The notes: a model not told the origin generated them from the sequence alone. 64,000 bases of DNA from Butyricicoccus porcorum (GCF_002157465.1 NZ_NHOC01000008.1:1-64000); one strand, 5' to 3'. Positions 40,149-49,697 are shown, counted from the first letter of the stretch. Numbers and translations are program-made.

Positions 40149-41540
40149 ATGAAAGAACTAGAAGATTACCGCATGTTTTGCACAAAAGCAGAACTACAGA
40201 AAGCGCTGAATACACTTCATGGAATTATTACCGGAATAGCTTTCGATAAAAGCATTAACATTCAGGAAATCAGCGAGCTGGCAAACTGGTGTAATTTACA
40301 ACGGGATTATATCAAGCAGCCACCTTTTAATAAAATTATCCCCTATGTCGAAGAAATTCTTGCGAATGGCGAATTGTCTCGTGAAACATACGGGAACATT
40401 CTCGGATACTGTGAGCAGTATGCTGATAATTTAGATTCTCAGAATATTGAAACGCATGATATTCAGGAACTGCACGGAATAATTCATGGCATTCTGTCAG
40501 ATAACGTGATTAACGACCATGAGGTGAAAAATTTATACCACTGGCTCAAGGATCGCAAAAACCTCACTGGTACATATCCATACGATGAAATATACTGTGT
40601 TGTTTGCGAGGTGCTGGAAGATTGGTCTGTAAGTGAAGAAGAAACTCTTCGCTTAAAAGCTCTGCTTGGAAACTTCGTAGATACCAGAAACTCCATGAAT
40701 ATTTCTCAGGTTGAAATTGAACACCTTCAGGAGAAATATGCAGTTGATGGAATCTGCGCTCGTGAACCAGAAATATCAATCAAAGGCAAGACGTTTTGTT
40801 TCACCGGCACATCATCTCGTGCAAAACGAGATGAAATCGCAGAAATGATTACAGAACGCGGTGGTCATTTCAACAATAACGTCACAAAGAAAACTGATTT
40901 TCTGATCGTCGGCAATGAAGGCAATCCATGTTGGATGTTTAATTGCTATGGCCGAAAAGTTGAAAAAGCCGTATCCCTGCGAAAAGCAGGCAACCGCATC
41001 ATGATTGTAAATGAGCTTGATTTCTGGGATACCTATGATTCCGCCGATGAAGATGAAAACGAAACCGAAGCACAGCTTCTCTGCGAGAAAATTAAAAAGT
41101 TAATTCTTCAGGCAGACGAGGGATATGATGTATCAAAAATCTGCGTGAAAGGTTATAAAAACAGAGATACTGATGCAGCAATCACAATGTTTGATAAGCC
41201 GTGCTTTTCAGTGAAAGGAAAACAAACGGTCTATCTATATATTGCATCTGCAATTCAGCGACGTTTTTCTTCGCTTGATCTACAGAAAATGGCTACGACG
41301 CCGTGGAAACGAATAGAGCTGTCAAAGGTTGACATCACACAATTCCAAGATGCACTTGTTGACGTATACGAGAAATGTTGGCTTGACAGCTCTGAACAAT
41401 TCGGATGTTGCTCGCGTTATTTACAGTGTAGCGATAATCTGAAATGCATTCAGCCTGATCCGGAACTTAAGGGCGGCTGCCAATATCGCCAAAACCTCAG
41501 GAAGGGCAGAATTTTTTACGGAAAGAATAAAACTATTTAA
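40149..41540 (+). CDS. BRCT-domain phage protein
   Basis: 463 residues. Residues about 1-200 are tandem helical repeats (DIQELHGIIHGILSDNVIND twice over, also at the N-terminus). A BRCT domain sits at about 210-300 (IKGKTFCFTGTSSRAKRDEI, GGHFNNNVTKKTDFLIVGNE), as in DNA-ligase and DNA-repair partners. The C-terminal 150 residues are Cys-rich at the end (CCSRYLQCSDNLKC). Downstream of the repressor on the same strand, so likely expressed in the lysogen. Proteins of this design are seen in Firmicutes prophages; role unknown. Confidence 0.78.
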   Translation: MKELEDYRMFCTKAELQKALNTLHGIITGIAFDKSINIQEISELANWCNLQRDYIKQPPFNKIIPYVEEILANGELSRETYGNILGYCEQYADNLDSQNIETHDIQELHGIIHGILSDNVINDHEVKNLYHWLKDRKNLTGTYPYDEIYCVVCEVLEDWSVSEEETLRLKALLGNFVDTRNSMNISQVEIEHLQEKYAVDGICAREPEISIKGKTFCFTGTSSRAKRDEIAEMITERGGHFNNNVTKKTDFLIVGNEGNPCWMFNCYGRKVEKAVSLRKAGNRIMIVNELDFWDTYDSADEDENETEAQLLCEKIKKLILQADEGYDVSKICVKGYKNRDTDAAITMFDKPCFSVKGKQTVYLYIASAIQRRFSSLDLQKMATTPWKRIELSKVDITQFQDALVDVYEKCWLDSSEQFGCCSRYLQCSDNLKCIQPDPELKGGCQYRQNLRKGRIFYGKNKTI

Positions 41541-41563
41541 TTTGAATATTGGGGGAATCTGAA

Positions 41564-42088
41564 ATGACGAAACGATTTTTTGTAATTGCCGTAGCCTCGC
41601 TGATGGCAATATCCATGTTGTCGGCCTGCAGCGGATCCAGTGCAGGCAAAACTGAACAGCCTGATAACAACGCCGGATCAGCAGCAACCAGCAGCTCGCA
41701 GCAGGATGCATCGGAAACGGTTTCCAAAAGGGATCTTCCGGAAGGTGATTATGCTGACACCGGTGCTGGTACAATGTATATTTCCACAGCATCCGGCACA
41801 TCCGAAGACGATGTTGTTCCTGTTCTGTTTGTGTCAGATGAAGATATCCTGATTCAGATCGGATTGGATACCATAGATTTCGACGGCGCACATCTCTCCT
41901 ACATCTATGTGGATGGCATGCTGAACACAAAAGAGCAGCTTGGAGAAAGCCAGATCTCTCTCGACCTCTCAGGGAATGCACTTTCCGTTGGTCAGCATGA
42001 CGTTGAAGTTGTTCAGTACGATTCCGATGAACCGGACGGACAGATAGTCACCTATAAAGCAGCTACATATGAAGTGAAGGAAAACTGA
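41564..42088 (+). CDS. Prophage-carried lipoprotein
   Basis: 174 residues; GGGGGAATCTG upstream of the ATG. Signal peptide with lipobox LSAC (Cys about 22), Gly/Ser/Asn linker, then an 80-residue beta domain (GTSEDDVVPVLFVSDEDILI...). In the lysogen-expressed block between BRCT and integrase: a candidate for superinfection exclusion or host-surface change, inferred from location only. Not related in sequence to the lipoprotein at 3335 beyond the N-terminus. Confidence 0.75.
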   Translation: MTKRFFVIAVASLMAISMLSACSGSSAGKTEQPDNNAGSAATSSSQQDASETVSKRDLPEGDYADTGAGTMYISTASGTSEDDVVPVLFVSDEDILIQIGLDTIDFDGAHLSYIYVDGMLNTKEQLGESQISLDLSGNALSVGQHDVEVVQYDSDEPDGQIVTYKAATYEVKEN

Positions 42089-42111
42089 TTCGTTACAACT
42101 CAAGAAGTGCT

Positions 42112-42137
42112 CGCCGCCCTGCGGGGCGGCAAATCTT
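42112..42137 (+). terminator. GC-rich hairpin after the lipoprotein gene
   Basis: GCCGCCC/GGGCGGC stem followed by AAATCTTT; short and with a weak T tract. Confidence 0.5.
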
Positions 42138-42184
42138 TACCCGTGCAATCGAACATTTGTTCCAATTGGAAGGTGAAATAAACC

Positions 42185-43303
42185 ATGGCAAGAAAACGAC
42201 AAAAACGAGCGGATGGCACGTTCGAGATCAAGGTCACAATAGGACGTGATCGCAACGGAAAGCCTATCCGAAAATCTTTTTACTCCGCGAAGAGCGTCGC
42301 TGACGCAAAAAGAAGGGCCGAGGAATATAAACAGTCGATGGCAAAAGAAAAATCAAATCTGGGCGATCCTGTGCGTAAATCCGCCCTGTTTTCGGAATGG
42401 GCCGAAACATGGCTTGAGGTATACAAACAGCCATTTGTATCCGACGCAACATATCGGTCGACCTACGAAGCGTATGTCTACAATCATATGATCCCCTACT
42501 TCGGTCGCAGACAGCTGCGTGACATCACGCAGGCCGACGTCCAAAAATACTTTTCCATCAAGGCAAACAAATCGCAGTCCTTCTTGAACAAAAACCGTTT
42601 TATGTTGTCGGCAATCTTTGATACGGCCATTGAGAATGACCTGTGCGAGCGCAACCCCGTCAAGCACATCAAGTATACCAGCAAGCAGATAAAACACGAC
42701 AAGAAGGCTCTGACGGACGAGCAAATAGATCTTCTGGAGCAATATGCCGAAGGCAAGCGCCCGGAGATCATCCTGCTGCTGAATACCGGTCTGCGTCGAG
42801 GGGAACTGTGCGGCCTGCAGTGGACAGATATCAACCTAAGGGAAAAGACGTTGACCGTGAACCGTGCGATTGCAGAGAGCGGAGGGAAATGCAGCGTCAA
42901 TCCCCCAAAATTCCAGTCCTATCGCACGATCCCGCTGAACGGAAAAGCCTTGGACGTACTCCGGCAGCAGCCGAAGAAATCAATCTGGATATTCCCTTCC
43001 CGCACTGGAGATTTTCGCAGGCCTGACAAGTGGACCGATATACTAGAGAAATTTATGCGAGGTCTCCCGCCGGAACTGCAATGCACCTCGCACGAGCTGC
43101 GGCACACCTACGGTTCGTTCCTTCGCCGTCACGGGGTGGACATTTACACGATCCAGCAGATCCTGGGTCATAAGGACATCAACGTCACGGCAGGCACATA
43201 TGTACATGCAGATATTGACGCTATGCGCACAGAAATCGAAGCTGCCAACCACGACAAAAACCACGACAAAAGAGAGCCAAAAGCAGGCAACAACAGCCAA
43301 TAG
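42185..43303 (+). CDS. int: Phage tyrosine integrase
   Basis: 372 residues. Arm-binding N-terminus (KVTIGRDRNGKPIRKSFYSA), SAM-like core domain (about 70-155), catalytic domain with TGLRRGELCGL (Arg), HELRHTYGSFL (HxxR), LGHKDINVTAGTYVH (His and Tyr). GGAAGG precedes the ATG. Ends about 80 bp before the tRNA-Tyr att site, so it is the integrase of this prophage. Confidence 0.95.
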   Translation: MARKRQKRADGTFEIKVTIGRDRNGKPIRKSFYSAKSVADAKRRAEEYKQSMAKEKSNLGDPVRKSALFSEWAETWLEVYKQPFVSDATYRSTYEAYVYNHMIPYFGRRQLRDITQADVQKYFSIKANKSQSFLNKNRFMLSAIFDTAIENDLCERNPVKHIKYTSKQIKHDKKALTDEQIDLLEQYAEGKRPEIILLLNTGLRRGELCGLQWTDINLREKTLTVNRAIAESGGKCSVNPPKFQSYRTIPLNGKALDVLRQQPKKSIWIFPSRTGDFRRPDKWTDILEKFMRGLPPELQCTSHELRHTYGSFLRRHGVDIYTIQQILGHKDINVTAGTYVHADIDAMRTEIEAANHDKNHDKREPKAGNNSQ

Positions 43304-43347
43304 ATAGTTAGCTCAAAATTTTTCACAACCGAAAAAAGTACAGAAAA

Positions 43348-43375
43348 AAGCCCGAATCTTTACGATTCGGGCTTT
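43348..43375 (+). terminator. Terminator between phage integrase and tRNA-Tyr
   Basis: AAGCCCGAATC / GATTCGGGCTT with a TTTAC loop. Confidence 0.85.
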
Positions 43376-43380
43376 GAAAG

Positions 43381-43441
43381 CTTGGTGGGAGGTGGTGGAT
43401 TCGAACCACCGAAGTCGTTGACAACAGATTTACAGTCTGCC
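43381..43441. repeat. attR within tRNA-Tyr (61-bp repeat)
   Basis: Identical to 5997-6057. The phage carries the tRNA 3' part, so the gene is restored on integration. Confidence 0.95.
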
Positions 43442-43467
43442 CCCTTTGGCCACTCGGGAAACCTCCC
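43383..43467 (-). tRNA. tRNA-Tyr (GTA)
   Basis: Minus strand: GGGAGGT acceptor, D arm, anticodon loop CTGTAAA with anticodon GTA, a long variable arm (class II), TTCGAATCC T arm, ACCTCCC-A-CCA end encoded. Intact, about 85 nt. Confidence 0.95.
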
Positions 43468-43489
43468 ATATTCACTTGATCGCAGAAAG

Positions 43490-43565
43490 TGGAGCTGGTG
43501 GACGGACTCGAACCCCCGACCTGCTGATTACAAATCAGCTGCTCTACCAACTGAGCTACACCAGC
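43490..43565 (-). tRNA. tRNA-Thr (TGT)
   Basis: Minus strand: GCTGGTG acceptor, TAGCTCAGTTGGTAGAGCA D arm, anticodon loop TTTGTAA (TGT), GGTTCGAGTCC T arm, CCA encoded. 76 nt; 22 bp upstream of tRNA-Tyr in transcription order. Confidence 0.95.
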
Positions 43566-43681
43566 GTGCCGCGCCTTTGTCGTCCGCTGTGTTCTCTCAG
43601 CGACGTGTTATATATTATCATGAAGCATTCGATCTGTCAACACTTTTTTCAAAAATTTTTGAAAAACTTTTTTCATTCGAC

Positions 43682-44374
43682 TCACTTCTTTTTTCGAGTG
43701 GTCTGATCGAACTCTTCAATGGAATCAGAAACGCTTTGCAGGACATGCAACAGTGACTCCGCGCGACCGGGATAATCATCCGGCAGTGCCGCCAGCGACA
43801 GATCAGGAAGCTCCGCATCCTCCTGCTTCAGGCCAAGCGCACCGCCGCCGTTCGCCGCGCAACGGATGCGCAGTTCGGTCAGCTTCATGCGTGCATCACA
43901 CAGCGCGTCAAAGCGATCCTCATCGGTGCGGAAGGCTTCCGATGGGTTGGACTTGTCCGCCGCATACAGATAGCGGAACAGCTTGTACTCCACTGTTGAA
44001 AGATAGGTCGTCAGCTCGTCCACCAGCTGCTGTGAGCCGGATTTTGCCGCGGCATCCAGCAGGACGCATGCGGAATCCGCAACCAGCTTCTTGTTGAGCA
44101 CTGCGCTGTCCGCCTCGTCCTCCCCGGCCTCCGCCGGAGTGGGTGCGAGTGCCGTGCCGCCGTCGCGCGACATACTACGCCCCAGCAGGTAATCGCAGGA
44201 GACGCCATAGTAATCAGCTGCGCGTACAACAAAGCTGAGACCTGGTTCACGCAAACCATTCTCATAGTGGCTGAGCAGGGCCTGTGAAACCTGAAGGTCT
44301 CCGGCGGCTGTCCGCTGGCTTATTCTCTTTTCGCGGCGCAGCAGCGCCAAAGTACGGGAAAAGTCACTTGCCAT
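43682..44374 (-). CDS. XRE-family transcriptional regulator
   Basis: 230 residues from MASDFSRTLALLRREKRISQ (an ATG five codons upstream is possible). HTH at about 8-60 with SQALLSHYENGLREP and YGVSCDYLLGRS, then a helical C-terminal domain with no recognised ligand fold. Single gene with its own promoter region; targets unknown. First chromosomal gene beyond the tRNAs. Confidence 0.8.
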   Translation of the reverse strand: MASDFSRTLALLRREKRISQRTAAGDLQVSQALLSHYENGLREPGLSFVVRAADYYGVSCDYLLGRSMSRDGGTALAPTPAEAGEDEADSAVLNKKLVADSACVLLDAAAKSGSQQLVDELTTYLSTVEYKLFRYLYAADKSNPSEAFRTDEDRFDALCDARMKLTELRIRCAANGGGALGLKQEDAELPDLSLAALPDDYPGRAESLLHVLQSVSDSIEEFDQTTRKKK

Positions 44375-44389
44375 TGATGTTTGCTCCAT

Positions 44390-44609
44390 CTCTCAAAAGC
44401 ATACACGCATACCACTGCCGTGCAGGGCTGCGTCTGGTATTTATAGTATACTGGTTTTATAACTATTTGTAAAGTGTTGTACCAAACAATTGTGTCATTT
44501 TCTCCGGTTTTCTCTGGAAATAAACCGTATTCCGCCCTGATTTTCCGCAGACAGCAGGCAGCACCTGCGCGTATGCACAGGTGCTGCCGTCGTTTCTGAC
44601 TACACAGTG
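44390..44609. other. Intergenic gap with a GC-rich hairpin
   Basis: GGCAGCACCTG (44549-44559) pairs with CAGGTGCTGCC (44577-44587) downstream of the permease gene; no long T tract. The rest is the upstream region of the XRE gene. Confidence 0.5.
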
Positions 44610-46944
44610 TTATTGCCGTTTTCTGCGCCGGTGAATCAGCCAGGCTGCCGCAACAGCCGCGATGATGCCCACCGTGAGCAGGATAATTGCCACGATTGCT
44701 TTGGGCGAACCAAAGGAAGTTGTCACTATGACAGCGGTCGGGCCATCCGTTCCGCCGATGATGCCGACTCCGGTGCTGCTGGCAGCATCGCCCTCACGCT
44801 CCGCGCCGGACTCCTGATGTGCGGTGCACTGAACGCTTGTGCCGTCCGCCAGCTTTACAACATAGCTTTCATAATCCAGACCGTAAATCGGATCGATGAC
44901 CGAATCAAACGAACTGGGCACGAGTTTTTTGCTCCATTCGGCAATCTGATCCGGCTCAGTATAGACGGTCTCATGCTCTGTACCGTCGTCGTCGTAAACG
45001 GTCGAAACAACACTTGTGACCTTCTGATCTCCAAAGCCGGGGGCAAAGCCTTTCGCGTACAGCCTGAGCTGCGCCAGCGTCCGTGTTTCGCATTCATACA
45101 CCGGGATGTCGTATATACCATCCTGATCGGTAGACCAGTCCCAGAGGTCTATATTGACGCCTTCCCACTGGTCGATCAGATCCTGTGTAGCAGCACGCAG
45201 GATCGCAACGGGTGCATGCGCTTCGGCATATTCCTGTGTGATGGACAGGGACTCCGCTTTCAGTGTTTCCAGAATGTCGATGATCGTGCTCTGGTTGCTG
45301 ATCTTTTTTCCGCTGCCCGTCGAATTGATATCGCCAACATCAACATAGTTGCCGACCATCAGGAAGGTAATCTGATGCTTTCTCTTTTCCGCCCGTGCAA
45401 TTGCTGTACGTGCATTCAGATATTCCTGAGAAAAGCGTACTTTCGTGCTGTTCTCTGCAATCTGGTCGGTTTCACACGGCATGTAATAATTGCGACGGAA
45501 AATCTTTCCGTTTTTTAACTGGAATGTGACGTCATAGCTCCACGTTCCATCCATGACGGTACTGCGATCCCCCTGCATCGCCTGTGCGCCCATGGATGCC
45601 GAAGCATAAATCGCATCTATGTTTTCCGGTTCCTCCAGCAGGCTTGGAATTGCTTCTTCCGATTCCTCTTCCCGTTCCACCGGGACACCCAGAATGGAGA
45701 AGCTGGTGTACACCCTGCAACCGTTTTCATAATCTGTACCGCAGCTCCAGGACGGATCATCTGCCGACAGATCCGCGCCGACAATGTCCTCCCGGTCAGG
45801 CAGCGTGCTGTTCCAGTGCGTGACATCCATCGCCATGCAGGCGAGTACAATCGCCGCCGCCGCACCGAATATCAGTGTGCTCTTCCAGCGACGGAACAGG
45901 CTGTGAAAATCCTGATCGTACACAATCTCCACCACACACGCTGCAACCGCCACACCGATGGCAATGCCAAGGAACATCGTCGTCCAGTCGCAGGTCGTAG
46001 CCTGAAAGACCAGTCCGCACACGATGCCGACGACGCTGACCATATACAGCTTGAACGGCAGCTCAATGACGGGGAACGCGATGGAAAGTCCCGCATGTTC
46101 ACTCTTGCGGATGCGGCACAGGACATAGCACCAGCGCGAGAATCAGAGCCGTCGCAATCAGGCAGCCCAGTGCGGGCAGCACACACTGCATGGCATAATC
46201 CGTCTGGTCTGTCCACAGCTGGCTGAGCGCCGTCGTCATGCGGAACAGCGCCACCGGAGGCGACAGCCACAGCTCGCCGTCCGGCTGCGCGGGTACACGC
46301 GCCGGATACAGGATATTCAACAGGCAGCTCACACCATAAACACCGAAGAACAGCCCAAATTGCAGCCAGCCGCACACGAGCAGCGACACCAATGTGTGCC
46401 CGCAAAGGATTGCCGCCAGAATACTGACGACATAAATGAACAGGAAGCCCGCAACATGCGTCAGAATCGAATACGCCAGCTGTGTTCCGTCGATGGCGTC
46501 CGCAAAACCGTAGGCGACACATACGCCGCAGGTAAGCACGACGCTGAGCAAATACGCCGGAAGGACTGACAAAGCACCAGTGAGCGCGCGGACGGCAAAA
46601 ATCTGTCCGCGACGAACCGGCAGCGCGCCGAAGAAATCCGTCTGGCTGCGCGAATGCAGATAGCGGAACATCGCAATGCCTGCGACAACCGCCAGCGTCA
46701 TCAGCACCACATTCGCCAGCTCCTGTGCCATCAGTCCACTGCGAACAGTGTCCACCATGTTACTCCAGGAATCGGGGTCGCTCCTGTCCCAGGCATACCG
46801 CAGCAATGACTGAATGGTGAGAATCATGCCGACCGGCAGAACGGCAAGCATGGAAACCAGTGACAGCGTGAACAGCGCCGCCTGCCTGCGGCAGCAGTTG
46901 GACAGCAGGGTATGGAACTTAAACGATGAGCTTTCTCGCGTCAT
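44610..46944 (-). pseudogene. ABC transporter permease, split by a frameshift
   Basis: The first part (46944 to about 46125) has at least six membrane helices (FTLSLVSMLAVLPVGMILTI, ELANVVLMTLAVVAGIAMF, VLPAYLLSVVLTCGVCVAYG). Its frame ends at 46099 shortly after LILALVL. The +1 frame continues as YVLCRIRKSEHAGLSIAFPV, IELPFKLYMVSVVG and on through three more helices, an extracellular domain with YDVTFQLKNGKIFRR and a last helix, to 44610. Together they look like one ytrC/DUF6449-type permease of about 775 residues. One extra base near 46101-46137 explains the break; real mutation or sequence error cannot be told apart. Confidence 0.75.
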
Positions 46945-47818
46945 AGCCGTTCACCTCCGTTTCAGCAATAAAGATTTCTTCCAGCGACAGCGGAAGAAGC
47001 TCAAAATACAGCGGATTCGCTGCACGCAGACGCGCTTCGGTTTCCGCACGGTTGCCGCGCACCGTGACCGTCAACATGCGTCCGCTGCGCTGTGTATCCA
47101 TCACATCCAGATCGCGCAGGATTTCAGGTGCCGGGATGTCGCCGGGAATCAGCTGGATTTTCTGGATATTCAGCTTCATGTCGTCCAGATCGCGCGAAAA
47201 CAGAATACCGCCGCGATGCAGCAGCCCAATGCAGTCGCAGAAATCCTCCAGCTCGCGCAGGTTGTGTGAAGCGATGACCGGTGTTGCACAGAATTCCGCG
47301 ACATCGCCCGCAAACAACGACTTGACTGCCTGCCTCGCGACCGGATCAAGCCCGTCAAAGGTCTCGTCACAGAATAAGTAATCCGCGCCAGAGGACACCG
47401 CGCAGATGACCGACACCTGTTTTTTCATGCCCTTCGAGAACGTGCGGATCTTGCGCCGTTCATCCAACCCGAAATTGTTCATCAGGCTGCGGAAGCGCGC
47501 CTCGTCAAAATGCGGATAAATCGTCTTGTAATATTCTTTTAAATCCCGCGGCGTGCAGCCCGAGAAAAAATATGGTTCATCTGAAATCATAAAGCATCGG
47601 CTTTTGATTTCAGGATTTTCAAAAACCGGCTGGTCGTCTATCGTCACCGATCCGCTGTCCGGCCGCAAAATGCCTGCCAGAATGCGCAGAAAGGTCGATT
47701 TGCCCGCACCATTGGAACCGATCAGCCCATAAATCGAGCCGGTACGTATTTCCGCCGTCACGGAGTCGAGCGCCGGCGTACTGCCAAAGCTCTTGTGCAC
47801 AGCCTGTGCCCGAATCAT
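46919..47818 (-). CDS. ABC transporter ATPase (YtrB-like)
   Basis: 299 residues. Walker A GSNGAGKSTFLRIL (about 35-48), Q-loop region, signature FSKGMKKQVSV (variant of LSGGQ, about 138), Walker B YLFCDETFDGLDP and switch His in SHNLREL. A C-terminal extension is usual for this group. ATGA overlap with the GntR gene, 26-bp overlap with the permease. Exporter of unknown substrate, often linked to cell-wall antibiotic stress. Confidence 0.92.
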   Translation of the reverse strand: MIRAQAVHKSFGSTPALDSVTAEIRTGSIYGLIGSNGAGKSTFLRILAGILRPDSGSVTIDDQPVFENPEIKSRCFMISDEPYFFSGCTPRDLKEYYKTIYPHFDEARFRSLMNNFGLDERRKIRTFSKGMKKQVSVICAVSSGADYLFCDETFDGLDPVARQAVKSLFAGDVAEFCATPVIASHNLRELEDFCDCIGLLHRGGILFSRDLDDMKLNIQKIQLIPGDIPAPEILRDLDVMDTQRSGRMLTVTVRGNRAETEARLRAANPLYFELLPLSLEEIFIAETEVNGYDARKLIV

Positions 47819-48189
47819 ACTTGTTCCACCTCCATAAATGACCGCAGCAGCTCATTCCGCTGCTGTGTGGTTGCCCCCAGTTCACGTGCCTGCTCCAGCA
47901 GCCTGCCAATGGCACTGCGTATCTCCTCCAGCTTCTCCTGCCGGATGCGCGAACAGTCACTCGATACAAAATTTCCCTTTCCTCGCACGGAATAAATCAC
48001 GCCACGGCTCAGCAGCTCGCTGTACGCCTTCTGCACGGTGTTCGGATTGAGGGAAAGCTCCATCGCCATCTGGCGCACACTGGGCAGCTTGGAATCCGCC
48101 TCCAGCACGCCGCGCACCGCGAGCATTTCCATCTGATCGACCACCTGCTCGTACATCGGCCGTGGATCGTGCAGGTCCAGATGTATCAT
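47815..48189 (-). CDS. GntR-family repressor, YtrA subfamily
   Basis: 124 residues from MIHLDLHDPRPMYEQVVDQM; AAGGAGGAAAAACG precedes. Winged helix (LPSVRQMAMELSLNPNTVQK, YSVRGKGNFVS) and the short C-terminal tail of YtrA-type regulators. Represses its own operon in known cases. Operator-like repeats lie upstream at 48253-48286. Confidence 0.92.
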   Translation of the reverse strand: MIHLDLHDPRPMYEQVVDQMEMLAVRGVLEADSKLPSVRQMAMELSLNPNTVQKAYSELLSRGVIYSVRGKGNFVSSDCSRIRQEKLEEIRSAIGRLLEQARELGATTQQRNELLRSFMEVEQV

Positions 48190-48252
48190 CGTTTTTCCTC
48201 CTTTTCTCTGAATTTCGATAGCGGAACGCAATTACCAAGGAATCGATTCATA

Positions 48253-48286
48253 AGTGTACTATTACTCTTAGTACGCATAGTGTACT
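48253..48286. promoter_or_regulatory. Probable GntR operator
   Basis: AGTGTACT occurs at 48253-48260 and 48279-48286, and AGTAC(48270-48274)/GTACT(48282-48286) form an inverted repeat with a 7-bp centre. It lies 60-100 bp upstream of the GntR start, in the gap to the divergent ung gene. Confidence 0.6.
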
Positions 48287-48386
48287 GTATCCCGTCAGCA
48301 AATACAACTACAAATCGGTTACAGTTTTTTTTCGGTTCGGATCATGGTATACTAAGATCATCCAAAAATGAAAGGAACCCGAAGCA

Positions 48387-49076
48387 ATGGTCAATATCGG
48401 AAATGAATGGGACGCGCTGCTTGCAGATGAATTTGAAAAGGACTATTATTTGCAGCTGCGCGAATTTCTGAAGCAGGAATACCGCACGGCGCGCGTCTAT
48501 CCGCCGATGAAGGATATTTTCAACGCACTCAAATACACGTCCTACTCGGATGTCAAAATCGTCATTCTCGGACAGGACCCGTACCACGGTGAAGGACAGG
48601 CGCACGGCATGTGTTTCTCTGTCCGCCCCGGCGTACCTATGCCGCCTTCGCTGCAAAATATCTTCAAGGAGCTGCACGACGACATTGGCATCTTCCCGCC
48701 GCAGTCCGGCTGTCTCGTGCCATGGGCACGCGAAGGCGTGCTATTGATGAACACGGTACTGACTGTACGCGAGGGCCAGCCAAATTCCCACAAGGACAAG
48801 GGCTGGGAGATTCTGACCGACCGCATTATCTCCCTGCTCGGTGAACGTGAGACGCCGATGGTCTTCCTGCTCTGGGGCGCCAATGCACGCAAAAAGAAGG
48901 AGCTGATTACCCGGCCGCAGCATCTGATTCTCGAATGCGCGCATCCCTCGCCGCTGTCGGCACACCGCGGCTTTTTCGGCTGCGGGCATTTTTCACAGGC
49001 AAACCAGTTTCTGTATGACCACGGCATCGAACCGGTCGACTGGAATGTTGTCAACACAAAACCGGAGGGCATCTGA
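48387..49076 (+). CDS. ung: Uracil-DNA glycosylase
   Basis: 229 residues. GQDPYHGEGQAHGMCFSV (catalytic Asp and water-activating loop, about 61-78) and HPSPLSAHRGFFGCGHFSQA (Leu-intercalation loop, about 188-205) are family 1 UDG hallmarks. Removes uracil from DNA for base excision repair. TATACT at 48348-48353 is a probable -10. Confidence 0.97.
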   Translation: MVNIGNEWDALLADEFEKDYYLQLREFLKQEYRTARVYPPMKDIFNALKYTSYSDVKIVILGQDPYHGEGQAHGMCFSVRPGVPMPPSLQNIFKELHDDIGIFPPQSGCLVPWAREGVLLMNTVLTVREGQPNSHKDKGWEILTDRIISLLGERETPMVFLLWGANARKKKELITRPQHLILECAHPSPLSAHRGFFGCGHFSQANQFLYDHGIEPVDWNVVNTKPEGI

Positions 49077-49110
49077 CCGTGCCCGGCAAATACAATCGAT
49101 CCTGGAAGAA

Positions 49111-49150
49111 AAAAAGACCTTTCGCGGCACATGTCCGTGAAAGGTCTTTC
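49111..49150. terminator. Bidirectional terminator between ung and DUF1292 gene
   Basis: AAAGACCTTTC / GAAAGGTCTTT with A- and T-tracts on both sides. Confidence 0.9.
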
Positions 49151-49161
49151 TGTGTACAAAA

Positions 49162-49461
49162 TCAGTCCGCAAAATCCAGCTGATCGGCAAAGCGTTCCTT
49201 GAAAATCTCATAGACCGCGGAGAGGATATCCTCGTCATCGACCGCCACATAGTTCTCCATATCGCCGTCGGACTCGACCGCAAGGATAACTGCCTCGTAG
49301 CCGTCCTCGGGCGGCTCACAGTCCTCCTGTTCCACCGGCAACAGAACGATATATTCCGCATTTTCATATGTGATGGAGTCGATAAATTCGTATTCTACCT
49401 CTTCGCCTTCTTCATTGATAAGCGTCATGACACCGTCCAGCTCTTCCATGTTGTTATCCAT
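49162..49461 (-). CDS. DUF1292 (YrzB-like) protein
   Basis: 99 residues, strongly acidic: GVMTLINEEGEEVEYEFIDS, YIVLLPVEQEDCEPPEDGYE, FKERFADQLDFAD. This is the small Firmicutes DUF1292 family, usually near mltG/ruvX and udk-type genes; no biochemical role known. Stands alone here. Confidence 0.88.
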   Translation of the reverse strand: MDNNMEELDGVMTLINEEGEEVEYEFIDSITYENAEYIVLLPVEQEDCEPPEDGYEAVILAVESDGDMENYVAVDDEDILSAVYEIFKERFADQLDFAD

Positions 49462-49697
49462 ACAATCCTTCTCCTTCCCATCTTTTTTACGCCTGCGGCG
49501 CCCTTTTTCTATCTGTTATTATACCTGTCCCCGGCAGCATGTGCAACCCCCCAACGCATCCCCCTTTCCACCTTCTAATTATATTTTAAACCGTTTGTAA
49601 ACTTTTGTCTTTCTCCCGTTCATTTGGTCGAGAGTATGATATCATATGAATACAATACGTTAGCGATATAATAACACAACGAAAGGAGGAAGCCTGC
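49462..49697. other. Divergent promoter gap
   Basis: No gene. TATAAT-like sequence (GATATAATAAC, about 49665) precedes the lipase gene and its AAAGGAGGAAGCC ribosome site. Confidence 0.5.

Larger units (their letters stand above)
5997..43441. mobile_element. Siphovirus-type prophage, about 37.4 kb, in tRNA-Tyr
   Basis: Bounded by the 61-bp att repeats. Contains integrase, cI/cro-like switch, replication, ParAB, terminase, portal, protease, HK97 capsid, tail, lysis and a DGR. Every structural gene I checked is an open frame. The only obvious damage is the IS110 element between terL and portal, which breaks no ORF but lies across the late operon. I could not see obvious phage recombinase or SSB genes. 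Confidence 0.95.

Noticed and set aside
42160-42171. TTCCAATTGGAA before the integrase as a fourth copy of the 17-bp palindrome
   Set aside because: Only the CCAATTGG-like core is shared and the GTGT/ACAC arms are missing.
6058-43380. A second variable repeat for the same template
   Set aside because: I looked for the conserved TR blocks (CTCGGAGTTTGCCGAC, GGGCGCATCCAG); they occur only at 7576-7695 and 9286-9405.
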